64,000 nt of DNA from positions 87,746 through 151,745 of the forward strand of contig NZ_JAIUIE010000012.1 of assembly GCF_020165495.1 (NCBI RefSeq), given 5' to 3'. This stretch comes from Mesorhizobium sp. BR1-1-16. GTDB lineage: Bacteria; Pseudomonadota; Alphaproteobacteria; Rhizobiales; Kaistiaceae. The notes under the pieces were generated by a model, which was given only the letters and a program-made list of their open reading frames with translations, was not told where the DNA came from and did not search any database. A program made the translations under genes and the position numbers. Shown in pieces: positions 8,462-16,917 of this stretch (its first letter is position 1; the number at the start of each line of letters is the position of its first letter).

Positions 8462-8482
8462 ATTTATTCCGCATCATTTATT
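8462..8482. promoter_or_regulatory. Direct repeat ATTTATT in the divergent ROK/importer gap
   Basis: Two ATTTATT copies (8462-8468 and 8476-8482) start 14 bp apart in the 199-nt gap between the ROK gene and the importer operon. A perfect TTGACA lies at 8435-8440, but no good -10 box follows at 16-18 bp. The AT-rich pair is a plausible repressor site; this is inferred from position only. Confidence 0.3.
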
Positions 8483-8530
8483 TAAGTGACGCCCGGGTTG
8501 AGGAGCCCGGCCAAGTCTGGGAGGACCTGC

Positions 8531-9799
8531 ATGAAGCTCAAGAGCCTTTTGGGCGCATCCGTCGCGCTCGCCATCTCGGCCTCGTCGGCCATGGCCGATG
8601 TCACCGTGAAATGGATGCATCTCAACACTGATCCCGGCATTGGGGCGGCCTGGGACGAAATCGTCAAGAATTATGAGGCGGCGCATCCCGGTGTGAAGAT
8701 CGAGATGCAGTTCCTCGAGAACGAGGCGTTCAAGGCCAAGCTGCCGACGCTGCTGCAGTCGAATGATCCGCCGCATCTCTTCTACACCTGGGGTGGCGGC
8801 GTGCTGGCGGCGCAGGCAGAGACCGGCGCGATCAAGGACGTCACCGAGGCGATGGACGCCGATGGCGGCAAGCTGAAGGCCGTCTACAGCCCGGCGCTGG
8901 TGAACGGTCTCACGGTCGACGGCAAGATCTACGCCGTGCCCTATCAGACGGGCCTCGTCAGCTTCTATTACAACAAGAAGCTGTTCGAAAAGGCCGGCGT
9001 CGACGCCGCCTCGATCAAGAGCTGGGATGATTTCCTGGCCGCGGTGAAGAAGCTCAAAGATGCCGGTATCACCCCGATCGCTGGTGGCGGCGGCGACAAG
9101 TGGCCGATCCATTTCTATTGGGGCTATCTCGCCATGCGCGAGGGCGGCAAGGCGGCGTTCGACGCGGCCAAGGCCAGCGAAGGCGATGGCTTCAAGTCAG
9201 AAGCTTTCGTGAAGGCCGGCGCGGATCTCGCGGCGCTCGGCAAGCTCGAGCCGTTCCAGCAGGGCTATCTCGGCACGAAATGGCCGGTCCCGGTCGGCAT
9301 GTTCGCCGACGGCAAGGCAGCGATGCTGCTCGGCTTCGACTCGACGACCGTCCAGCAGCACACGCTGGCTGCCGACGGCAAGGGTCTCGACGAGAACGAT
9401 ATCGGCATGTTCCCCTTCCCGACCGTTGCGGGCGGCGCGGGCAAGCTGACCGATACGATGGGCGGCATCAATGGCTGGGTTCTCACCAAGAACGCACCGC
9501 CTGAGGCGCTCGACTTCGCGGCTTTCCTGACGAACAAGGAAAACCAGACGATGATGGCGAGCAAGAACCTCATCATCCCCGCCGCGGTGGGCGCCGGCTC
9601 GGCGATCGGGCAGCCGCTGGTCAAATCCGCTGCCGAGCAACTCGCCGCCTCGACCTGGCACCAGAACTTCCTGGACCAGGATCTCGGGCCGGCCGTCGGC
9701 CGCGTCGTCAACGATGTCTCGGTCGAGATCGTCTCCGGCCAGATGTCGCCCGAGGACGCGGCGCAGCAGATCCAGGACGCCTGGGCGCTCGATCACTAA
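8531..9799 (+). CDS. CUT1 sugar ABC transporter substrate-binding protein
   Basis: The 422-residue protein starts at MKLKSLLGASVALAISASSAMA, a clear signal peptide with cleavage expected after Ala-Met-Ala (about 22); GGGAGGA precedes the ATG. The mature protein has the family-1 solute-binding fold: WDEIVKNYEAAHPGVKIE, the LVSFYYNKKLFEKAG strand-helix, and GMFADGKAAMLLG. It captures an oligosaccharide or glycoside in the periplasm and passes it to the two permeases downstream. It is the first gene of a three-gene operon diverging from the ROK regulator and is followed by an intercistronic stem-loop. No ATPase gene accompanies it. Confidence 0.92.
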   Translation: MKLKSLLGASVALAISASSAMADVTVKWMHLNTDPGIGAAWDEIVKNYEAAHPGVKIEMQFLENEAFKAKLPTLLQSNDPPHLFYTWGGGVLAAQAETGAIKDVTEAMDADGGKLKAVYSPALVNGLTVDGKIYAVPYQTGLVSFYYNKKLFEKAGVDAASIKSWDDFLAAVKKLKDAGITPIAGGGGDKWPIHFYWGYLAMREGGKAAFDAAKASEGDGFKSEAFVKAGADLAALGKLEPFQQGYLGTKWPVPVGMFADGKAAMLLGFDSTTVQQHTLAADGKGLDENDIGMFPFPTVAGGAGKLTDTMGGINGWVLTKNAPPEALDFAAFLTNKENQTMMASKNLIIPAAVGAGSAIGQPLVKSAAEQLAASTWHQNFLDQDLGPAVGRVVNDVSVEIVSGQMSPEDAAQQIQDAWALDH

Positions 9800-9816
9800 C
9801 GGGCATGCCGTCTCGC

Positions 9817-9844
9817 GGGCGCCGCACCTTCGGGTCCGGCGCCC
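9817..9844 (+). promoter_or_regulatory. Intercistronic stem-loop between binding protein and permease genes
   Basis: GGGCGCCG (9817-9824) and CGGCGCCC (9837-9844) form a perfect 8-bp stem with a 12-nt loop, 17 nt after the stop codon of the binding-protein gene. No T-run follows, so full termination is unlikely. Such hairpins often stabilise the upstream message and lower permease expression relative to binding protein. Confidence 0.55.
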
Positions 9845-9874
9845 CTTCTCCCCTCATGTGGAGGTGGCGCCTCG

Positions 9875-10780
9875 ATGAGTTCCGTATCAAGTGCCGTATC
9901 GACAGGACGGCGCATGGGCATCCAGGGCAAGTTGCCGGTGCTGGTCCTGTTCCTGCCGCCTGCCCTTCTGCTTTTCACGCTCTTCGTGATCCTGCCGATG
10001 GGCGAAGCCGCCTGGTATTCGTTCTATGACTGGAACGGTTACGGCCTTCCCGAGAAATTCGTCGGCTTCAGGAACTTCGAGCTGCTGTGGCGTACCTCGG
10101 CCTTCACGACGGCGCTCGGTAACAATTTCCTGATCATTCTCGTCTCGATCGTGATCCAGCTGCCGCTTGCGCTGTGGCTCGCGACGATGGTTTCGAACCG
10201 TATTCCGGGCGCTGTCGTCTTCCGCCTGATCTTCTTCATGCCTTATGTGCTGGCCGACGTTGCGGCAGGCCTCATCTGGCGTTTCGTCTATGACGGCGAT
10301 TACGGGCTCTTCGCGGCCATCGCCAGCATGTTCAACGTCGCCTCGCCCTATGTGCTGGCCGATCGCCACCTCGCGATCTATGCCGTGCTCGCGGTGATCG
10401 TCTGGAAGTATTTCGGCTTCCACATGATGCTGTTCATCGCCGGCCTGCAGAACATCGACAAGAGCTACTATGAAGCCGCAGAGATCGACGGCGCCTCACG
10501 CTGGCAGCGCTTCCGCAGCATCACGCTGCCGCTGCTTGCCCCAACGATCCGTCTTTCCGTCTTCTTCTCCGTCGTCGGATCGCTCCAGCTCTTCGACATG
10601 ATCATGCCGCTGACCGGTGGCGGTCCGTCGAACTCGACGCAGACCATGGTCACCTTCCTCTACACCTACGGCATCACGCGCATGAAGGTCGGCTTCGGCA
10701 GCGCCATCGGCGTCGTGCTCTTCATCATCTGCGTGACGCTCGCCTTCGGCTACAGACGGATCTTCATGCGCAATGACTGA
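9875..10780 (+). CDS. CUT1 sugar ABC transporter permease (MalF type)
   Basis: The 301-residue protein has six hydrophobic segments, the first at about 21-42 (LPVLVLFLPPALLLFTLFVILP). The cytoplasmic EAA loop, EAAEIDGASRWQRFRSITLPLLAP, lies around residues 205-228 and is the coupling surface for the ATPase. With the following permease it forms the membrane channel of the importer. The gene starts 75 nt after the binding-protein gene, past a stem-loop, and its end overlaps the next gene by 8 nt, indicating translational coupling. Confidence 0.93.
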   Translation: MSSVSSAVSTGRRMGIQGKLPVLVLFLPPALLLFTLFVILPMGEAAWYSFYDWNGYGLPEKFVGFRNFELLWRTSAFTTALGNNFLIILVSIVIQLPLALWLATMVSNRIPGAVVFRLIFFMPYVLADVAAGLIWRFVYDGDYGLFAAIASMFNVASPYVLADRHLAIYAVLAVIVWKYFGFHMMLFIAGLQNIDKSYYEAAEIDGASRWQRFRSITLPLLAPTIRLSVFFSVVGSLQLFDMIMPLTGGGPSNSTQTMVTFLYTYGITRMKVGFGSAIGVVLFIICVTLAFGYRRIFMRND

Positions 10781-11690
10781 CCGGACCCTCGCCCCCACGG
10801 CGCCGACAACGCTCGGCGCGACACCGACCAAGCCGGCGCGACGCGCCTCGGCCTTCTCGTCTCACCGGATGAGCTTCGTCACTTGGCTGTATCTCTATGT
10901 CAGTCTGTTCTTCGTGGCGGCGATCGTGCTTTTGCCGCTGCTGACCACAGCCCTCGGCGGCTTCAAGACGCTCGGCGATCTCCGCGTCCATCCGTTCGGC
11001 CTGCCGGGCGAATGGCAGTGGTCGAACTATACCGACATCCTGCTGAGCGCGCGTTACTGGCAGATGTTGGGAAATTCATTCCTCATCGCCACGCTGACGG
11101 TGGCGCTGACACTGGCTGTCGCCGCCATGGCCGCCTTCACTTTCGCCCATGTGACGTTTTTCGGCTCGTCGTTTCTGCTCAACTACTTCCTGATAGGACT
11201 GATGTTCCCGGTCGCGACGGCCATTCTGCCGCTTTTCATCCGCATACGCGATCTCGGCCTGCTCGATACCTATTGGGGTGTCGTGCTGCCGCAGGTGGCG
11301 TTCGGGCTCGGCATGAGCATCCTGCTGTTCCGCCGCTTCTTCCAGAATGTGCCGAAGGAATTGTTCGACGCTGCCTTCGTCGATGGCTGCGGCTATCTGG
11401 GCTATTTCTGGCACATCACGCTGCCGCTTTCGCGCCCGATTCTCGCGACGGTCGGCATCGTCTCGTTCGTCGGAAGCTGGAACAGCTATCTGCTGCCGCT
11501 CATCTTGCTGAACTCGGATTCCAAATATCCATGGCCCCTCGGGATCATGGTCTATCAGGGCGAGTATTCGAGCGACTGGCAGTTGATCCTGGCGTTTATC
11601 ACGCTGACCATCCTGCCGACGATCATTGTGTTCTTCGCAGCGCAGAAGCACATTGTCGCCGGCCTGACGGCGGGCGCGGTCAAGGGTTGA
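10773..11690 (+). CDS. CUT1 sugar ABC transporter permease (MalG type)
   Basis: The 305-residue protein has a polar N-terminal tail of about 30 residues, six predicted membrane segments, and a degenerate EAA loop (PKELFDAAFVDGCGYLGYFWHITLP). The C terminus, QKHIVAGLTAGAVKG, is the typical MalG-type ending. It pairs with the preceding permease; the start overlaps that gene by 8 nt. No ATP-binding subunit gene follows: the next gene is on the opposite strand 23 nt away, so a shared MsmK-like ATPase encoded elsewhere is expected. Confidence 0.93.
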   Translation: MTDRTLAPTAPTTLGATPTKPARRASAFSSHRMSFVTWLYLYVSLFFVAAIVLLPLLTTALGGFKTLGDLRVHPFGLPGEWQWSNYTDILLSARYWQMLGNSFLIATLTVALTLAVAAMAAFTFAHVTFFGSSFLLNYFLIGLMFPVATAILPLFIRIRDLGLLDTYWGVVLPQVAFGLGMSILLFRRFFQNVPKELFDAAFVDGCGYLGYFWHITLPLSRPILATVGIVSFVGSWNSYLLPLILLNSDSKYPWPLGIMVYQGEYSSDWQLILAFITLTILPTIIVFFAAQKHIVAGLTAGAVKG

Positions 11691-11713
11691 CGAACCAGAT
11701 TGAGTTGAAGGCC

Positions 11714-11992
11714 TCAGCCGAGCAAAAGGTCGTCGCGGACGCGCAGCGCCCGCGCCAGACAGCGCAGCACGGCAGGCGACGTCTCATAGCGACGCTCGGC
11801 CCTTGTGATCTGGGTGATGGCTACGCCTGAGCGGTCGGCGAGTTCGATCTGGCTGAGCCCGCGCCACTCGCGCAGAGCCTTCACCGGCGCCTCGCCGCGC
11901 TTGATCTTGGCGTCGACATGCGACGGCAGCATGCCGATATCGCGCGGTCCGAGATTAGCCTGCTCGCGGACGGTCTGACCCTGGATGGACAT
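11714..11992 (-). CDS. Small XRE-family helix-turn-helix regulator
   Basis: This 92-residue protein has a Cro/CI-type HTH in its C-terminal part (about 36-90: VKALREWRGLSQIELADRSGVAITQITRAERR as its core). The N-terminal 35 residues (HVDAKIKRGEAP) resemble the linker seen in antitoxin-like XRE proteins. The start at MSIQGQ has GAGGGAG 8 nt upstream; in-frame ATGs 7 and 9 codons earlier are possible. No toxin-like partner is adjacent: the upstream neighbour is a metallophosphoesterase, the downstream neighbour is convergent. The regulatory target is unknown. Confidence 0.8.
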   Translation of the reverse strand: MSIQGQTVREQANLGPRDIGMLPSHVDAKIKRGEAPVKALREWRGLSQIELADRSGVAITQITRAERRYETSPAVLRCLARALRVRDDLLLG

Positions 11993-12066
11993 TTCGCGCT
12001 TCTCCCTCGTCATGTGCATGAAAGGAGAATGAACGAAGCCGCGCGCGGTTCCTTGTCCCATGTCAA

Positions 12067-13806
12067 TCATGCGCCGCTGCCGGGCAGGTCGACGCGGCGC
12101 GGCGCGTGCAAAAGGACGCCGCCCGACGCATCGCGACCGATCTCGTGGATATAGAAGTAGGTTGGCTGGTCGTCGGTGACATTCATCACCGGCGACGGCG
12201 CGGAAACAACGATGAGACCACCGCTGCGGCCGATCCAGTCGATATGGCGATGCCCGTGCATGGCGATGGTGGTCCGGGACATCCCCTGCAGGCGGCGGAC
12301 GAACCATGAGCCGTTGACGAGCGCGGTACCGATCCGCTCCGACAGCGCCTTGGCGGCGCGCGGATATTCGACGACGTGATGATGCAGCGCCACGATCCAG
12401 ATCGCGTCCGGCGTCTCGGCCACCAGCCGCGCCATGGCGGCCTCCTGCCCGCGCGGCACAAAGCCGAGCGCGTTGGTGAACGAGAAATGCGTCTCGGCGT
12501 TCGAATTGAGCATCAGCACGCCGAGCCCGCTCGTCGTCTCGGGTGGCAGAACCATCGGAAACGTGGCCGCGAAAACGTCGCCGAGCCGTGAGCCGAGGCG
12601 ACGGGCGCCCGTATCGGCGAAGGCGGCGATATCGGCCGCATGCGGGGCGAGCGCTTCGGCGAGGGTCGACCCGCTCTTGCCGGTCTCGGCGTCGACGACA
12701 CGCACCCTTGTGCCCTGCAACGCGTCGAGCGCCGCAAGCAGCCGCATCTGGCGGAGCCGCTTGTTCGGGCTGCCGGGCAGATCGAGCCGGGCCGGATTCG
12801 CGCGATCGACAACGTTCAAGTCGTGATTGCCGGGAATGGCGACCATCTTCGCGGCGAGACGCGGAAAGGCGGCGATGGCATCGAAGAACTCGGCCCATTC
12901 GGCGGCGCGGCCGGCATCGGTCAAGTCACCGCTGATGAGAACGAGGTCGAGGCCCTCCTCCCTATCAAAGACGTCGAGTGCGGCCAGCAACCCTGCCAGC
13001 CGGCCATTGCCACTTGGACCGGAGCGACCGCTCTCGATGCGGAAGCCATAGCGCTCGCCCACGATGTGGATGTCGGAGAGATGGGCAACGCGCCAGGTCC
13101 GGCTACCGGGAATCCGCGGCGCGAAGCCGGCAAGATCGCGTGGCTGATCCATGGTCGCGTCCGCGACGCCCCAAACGAGCGCGGCAACGGCGACATAGCC
13201 ACCGATCAGCACGATGCAGTTGAAAAGCCCGGCGAGTGCGAGGTGCCCCGGCTGGGCCAGATCGGCGAGCGTGCCGGTCCAGTGGGTATGCGGAAAGGCG
13301 AGCAGGACGAACAGCATCGAGAGCGCGCAGACCAGCAAGCCCGCAGCGGCCGCCGAGACGGCGCGGATGCTGTCGCGCCGGTCATCACTCGTCGCTTCGG
13401 GCAGGTTACGCTCGGCCAGATGCCGCAGCCCCTCCCGGGCAAGCGCATAGCCCGGCTGCACGGCGAGCGCGTTCAGCGACCAGAAATTCGCTTCGACCAG
13501 CCGTAGAAACGGTCTGCCGCCGAACCACGCCGCCGCACCGAGCGCCACCGCGACGGCGAGAGGGATGAGCCCATTGAAGACACGCTCGGCCGATGTCGAG
13601 GCGGCGCTGACCCAGATCGAGACCATCAGCGGCCCGAGCCCGAGCACGATCACCGGCAGCGCGACGAGGCTGATCCATGCCGCGATGAGCTTCGGCAGGC
13701 TGACCTCGGCGATCAGGCTGCCGGCGAGCGATGCCAGCGTGCGCCGCTTGGTGCTGGAGGCATCGTCCTCGATATCGCCGCGGCGGGGGTCGAGGATCGG
13801 GGGCAC
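12067..13806 (-). CDS. Membrane-anchored metallophosphoesterase
   Basis: About 579 residues from a GTG start with GGAG 8 nt upstream; a TTG start 19 codons earlier (13863) is also possible. The N-terminal half has about four hydrophobic segments (roughly 40-65, 78-97, 151-171, 188-213). The C-terminal calcineurin-like domain shows all metal-binding motifs in order: HLSDIHI (about 242), GDLTD (about 293), GNHD (about 326), LHHH (about 474) and MHGHRH (about 516). It should hydrolyse a phosphomonoester or phosphodiester, with the membrane half placing the active site at the inner membrane. It follows the ADP-ribosylglycohydrolase gene by 107 nt; a joint role is possible but unproven. Confidence 0.88.
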   Translation of the reverse strand: MPPILDPRRGDIEDDASSTKRRTLASLAGSLIAEVSLPKLIAAWISLVALPVIVLGLGPLMVSIWVSAASTSAERVFNGLIPLAVAVALGAAAWFGGRPFLRLVEANFWSLNALAVQPGYALAREGLRHLAERNLPEATSDDRRDSIRAVSAAAAGLLVCALSMLFVLLAFPHTHWTGTLADLAQPGHLALAGLFNCIVLIGGYVAVAALVWGVADATMDQPRDLAGFAPRIPGSRTWRVAHLSDIHIVGERYGFRIESGRSGPSGNGRLAGLLAALDVFDREEGLDLVLISGDLTDAGRAAEWAEFFDAIAAFPRLAAKMVAIPGNHDLNVVDRANPARLDLPGSPNKRLRQMRLLAALDALQGTRVRVVDAETGKSGSTLAEALAPHAADIAAFADTGARRLGSRLGDVFAATFPMVLPPETTSGLGVLMLNSNAETHFSFTNALGFVPRGQEAAMARLVAETPDAIWIVALHHHVVEYPRAAKALSERIGTALVNGSWFVRRLQGMSRTTIAMHGHRHIDWIGRSGGLIVVSAPSPVMNVTDDQPTYFYIHEIGRDASGGVLLHAPRRVDLPGSGA

Positions 13807-13913
13807 GCTTGAGCTCCAGCTGACGAAGACGCCGACAATCAGCCGCCGCGTCTGCCGAAGCAAGGGGGCACCGGCGGCTCGGGAGGAGACGGCCGCCGGT
13901 GCAGACCTCCGCG

Positions 13914-16034
13914 TCAGGCAAGCGCCGAGACGCGGACGGCGTTGCTGGAGAGCGCGCCCTCATGCACGAGCAGGCCAATGCCACCATCCTGCAGCGCCTC
14001 GGCGCTGTCGTCCGACGCGGCAAGGCTGGTGTTGCCGATGCGGCAGCGGATGGTCGGGCCGTCGGCCTCGACCTCCATGTCGTAGAGCGTTTCCAGCGAC
14101 CACGGGAAAGCCGTCTCGGCGAGAACGGTGCGAGTATCGTCGCGTTGCCGCACGAGGCGCAGCTTGCCATCCCGCGACAGCAGCGCCGCATAATAGCGCC
14201 TGAGGCCCTGGACGCGGACGGCGACGCCGGCCTCATTGCCGAGATGGATCATCGTGTCGGCGGCAACCTTGTAGTCGGTCCATTCCCGCGTGCCATGGAT
14301 GATGATGCCCTCGCCACGATCCTGCGACAGGCGGAAGGATTGCGGAAAGCGCTTGGAGAAGAAGCTGGCGCCATTGACCCAGGCCATCCGCCAGAAATCG
14401 CTCGGCTCGTCCGGCCGGCGAAGATGCAGCTCCGGTGTTCCGCCATAGCGAAGGTGATCGACGAGGATGGCCCCGTCGGCACGGCTGCCTTCGGCGCGGA
14501 TGACGAAGCCGATCTCGGCGATCGGCTGGCCGCCGAAATCGGGCAGGACCCAGTCGAGATGGCCCTCGGCTCCAGGTGCGAGGCGGGTTATCGGCCCGTC
14601 GACGGTCCGCAGCGCATCGTCGGCGCCATAGACCTTGAGACGGAAGCCGACATCGACAGCGCCGAGATTGCCACTCTCAGCCGAAAGCGATGCTTCAAGT
14701 CTCTGCCCCGGATAGACCAGCGGCGTCGCCATCAGTTCATAGGTGCGCATGGCGAGCACCTCGGGCGGCGTGAAGGTCGGCGTGGTCGCCGCGGCGATCT
14801 GGCCAGGACCGATGCCGCGATAGGCGATTGCAAGCGCCCTGCCGCCCGGCACGACACGGTTCTCGACCTCCGTCCGCTCGACGAGGCCATGGCCGCGCTC
14901 GGCGCGGAAGCCCTGCACGCTGCCCGGCAGCGAAAAGTGGAACTGCGCCCCGTCCTTCGGCGCGGCCGGCGCCCTGGAGCCCGCAAGGCTGTGGCCGAGC
15001 GCCGCCAGCCGATAGCTGGTGCGCACGGCATCGTTGATCGCATTGCCGCCATCGGCCGAGGAGATCAGCAGCCGGTCGGCCACCGGGCCGCGCCAATCAG
15101 GCCCGGCGTCGATGCCCTCGAGGCCGAGCTTGATCCCTAGCAGGCAGCCGACATTACCGGCATTGCAGTCGGTGTCCCAGCCGGACGTGTTGACGATCAT
15201 CTGCGCGCGCTGGAAGTCGTCCGGCGCATAGAGGATCGCCATGATCATCAGCGCATGGTTCGGCACGACGTGGCAGTTGCCGGGATATTTGTCGTAGCCA
15301 TAGTGGTCCTCGATCTTCTGCCGCGTGTCGCGCCAGTCGGAGAACTCTTTGTGCCAGGCGCGGATATCGGCGATGAGCTTCGCGATCAGGCTATCGCGCG
15401 GAATGGCCGCGAGACCCGTCTCGATCAGATGCTCGATATCGCCGGAGACAAAGGCTTCGGCCTCCATGGCAGCCCAGAGCATTGCTGCATAGACGCTCTC
15501 GCCGTCATGACTGACGAGCCCCGCCTGCTCGGCAAGCTTCGCCGCAAGCTTCGGCTGCCCCGGCGCCACCATCGCCCAGCCGTCGATGAAAATCTGCGCG
15601 CCGATCTGCTCGGCCACCGTCGATCCGTTCACGGCGATCGAGCCCGAGGCCGGTGCCGGCACGCCGCGCTTCAGGTTGAGCCAGGCGGTATGCTCGGTCG
15701 AATTGCCGTTGCCGCCCCACCAGAGAACCGTGCGCTGCTCGACGAGATAGTTGAGCCAGGACTTGCCAATATCCTCGGCCGAAAGATCCTCGGAAACGCC
15801 GTAGTCCTCGAGCGCCCGCACGAAGGTGAAAGTGCCGGCCACATCGTCATCCGTGACGACGAGCGGCACGCCGAGCCGGTCATGGACGTAGTAATCGACC
15901 TCGCCAAGCTCGCTCATGATCTTCTGGTAGGTCCAACCCTCGAAGGGCCGGCCGACATAGACGCCGATCAGCTTGCCGAGCACGCCGGCATAGACGCGCT
16001 CCAGATAATCGTTCGGAAGGGGGGCGTTGCTCAT
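13914..16034 (-). CDS. ADP-ribosylglycohydrolase-family protein with C-terminal beta-rich domains
   Basis: The 706-residue protein has an N-terminal ARH domain (about 1-345): AGVLGKLIGVYVGRP, the metal-binding TDDDVAG (61-67) and GWDTDCNAG (285-293). The acidic residues that bind the two metal ions are retained. About 350 more residues follow, rich in beta strands with segments such as IHGTREWTDYKVAADTMIHLG, resembling concanavalin-like or carbohydrate-binding folds. It is the last gene of the LacI-controlled sugar-import operon, 49 nt after the MalG-type permease. That context suggests hydrolysis of an imported N- or O-glycoside rather than protein ADP-ribose removal; this is inference. Confidence 0.85.
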   Translation of the reverse strand: MSNAPLPNDYLERVYAGVLGKLIGVYVGRPFEGWTYQKIMSELGEVDYYVHDRLGVPLVVTDDDVAGTFTFVRALEDYGVSEDLSAEDIGKSWLNYLVEQRTVLWWGGNGNSTEHTAWLNLKRGVPAPASGSIAVNGSTVAEQIGAQIFIDGWAMVAPGQPKLAAKLAEQAGLVSHDGESVYAAMLWAAMEAEAFVSGDIEHLIETGLAAIPRDSLIAKLIADIRAWHKEFSDWRDTRQKIEDHYGYDKYPGNCHVVPNHALMIMAILYAPDDFQRAQMIVNTSGWDTDCNAGNVGCLLGIKLGLEGIDAGPDWRGPVADRLLISSADGGNAINDAVRTSYRLAALGHSLAGSRAPAAPKDGAQFHFSLPGSVQGFRAERGHGLVERTEVENRVVPGGRALAIAYRGIGPGQIAAATTPTFTPPEVLAMRTYELMATPLVYPGQRLEASLSAESGNLGAVDVGFRLKVYGADDALRTVDGPITRLAPGAEGHLDWVLPDFGGQPIAEIGFVIRAEGSRADGAILVDHLRYGGTPELHLRRPDEPSDFWRMAWVNGASFFSKRFPQSFRLSQDRGEGIIIHGTREWTDYKVAADTMIHLGNEAGVAVRVQGLRRYYAALLSRDGKLRLVRQRDDTRTVLAETAFPWSLETLYDMEVEADGPTIRCRIGNTSLAASDDSAEALQDGGIGLLVHEGALSSNAVRVSALA

Positions 16035-16083
16035 GATGGACCCTTGGTTCCTCGGGATTTTCTTAAGGTTCGTGGCGTGCGGC

Positions 16084-16917
16084 TCAGCCCTTGACCGAGC
16101 CGCCGGCCATGCCTTCGATGAAGCGGCGCTGCAGGAAGACGAACAGCACGACGATCGGCAGCACGATGATCAGCGCCGCCGCCATGATCTCTCCCCAGTC
16201 GGACGAATACTGACCTGAGAGCAGGAAGAATGAGACGACGGCCGTCAGCTTGTCCTGCTTCTGCAGGAAGGTCGTGGCGATCAGGAACTCGTTCCACGAA
16301 TAGAGCCCGATGATCAGCGCCACGGTCAGAATGCCCGGCGAGACGATCGGCAGCATCACCCGCGTGAACACCTGCCAGGACGAGGCGCCGTCGATGATCG
16401 CCGCCTCCTCGATCTCGGCCGGCACGGCCAGGAAATAGGTCCGCAGCAGCATGATCGCGAAGGGCGAGTAGATCGCCGTATAGACCAGCGATACGGCGAA
16501 GACATTGTTGATGAGGCCGAGCTTCGCAAAGCCGAAATAGAGCGGGAATAGGAACAGCTGGATTGGCGCGGTCGTGGTGGCGAGTAGGTAGAAGGTCACC
16601 ACCTTCCACGCCTTGATCTTCTTGCGGGCGAGAACATAGGCAGCGGCCGAACCCGTCGAGCAGACGAGGACGATGGTCAGTCCGGTCAGCGTGGCCGAGT
16701 TCACGAAGCTCTGGCTGAAGCGCGCGTCCTTCCAGGCGCGAGCGAAATTGTCGAAGCGGAACACCTCGGGCAGCGCCAGCGGGTTCTGGACGATCTCCTG
16801 CGCCGATTTCAGCGAGTTGAGCACCAGCAACACGATCGGGAACAGCGCCGTGAACAATCCGATGCCGAGCACGACATAGGTGATCGTCAGCGTCGCGCGG
16901 CTTTCGACGAGCCTCAT
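16084..16917 (-). CDS. CUT1 sugar ABC transporter permease (MalG type)
   Basis: The 277-residue protein has six hydrophobic segments (first at about 9-33), a clear EAA loop (EEAAIIDGASSWQVFTRVMLPIVSP), and the MalG-type end RFIEGMAGGSVKG. It forms the membrane channel with the upstream permease; stop and start overlap in TGATG at 16915-16919, so translation is coupled. The operon order is LacI regulator, binding protein, permease, permease, ADP-ribosylglycohydrolase, with no ATPase gene. Confidence 0.93.
   Translation of the reverse strand: MRLVESRATLTITYVVLGIGLFTALFPIVLLVLNSLKSAQEIVQNPLALPEVFRFDNFARAWKDARFSQSFVNSATLTGLTIVLVCSTGSAAAYVLARKKIKAWKVVTFYLLATTTAPIQLFLFPLYFGFAKLGLINNVFAVSLVYTAIYSPFAIMLLRTYFLAVPAEIEEAAIIDGASSWQVFTRVMLPIVSPGILTVALIIGLYSWNEFLIATTFLQKQDKLTAVVSFFLLSGQYSSDWGEIMAAALIIVLPIVVLFVFLQRRFIEGMAGGSVKG

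Noticed and set aside
8435..8468. Sigma-70 promoter for the importer operon
   Set aside because: TTGACA is perfect, but no acceptable -10 hexamer lies 16-18 bp downstream, so only the direct repeat was reported.
11714..11992. Toxin-antitoxin pair with the XRE protein as antitoxin
   Set aside because: No small toxin-like gene is adjacent on either side; the neighbours are a metallophosphoesterase and a convergent permease gene.
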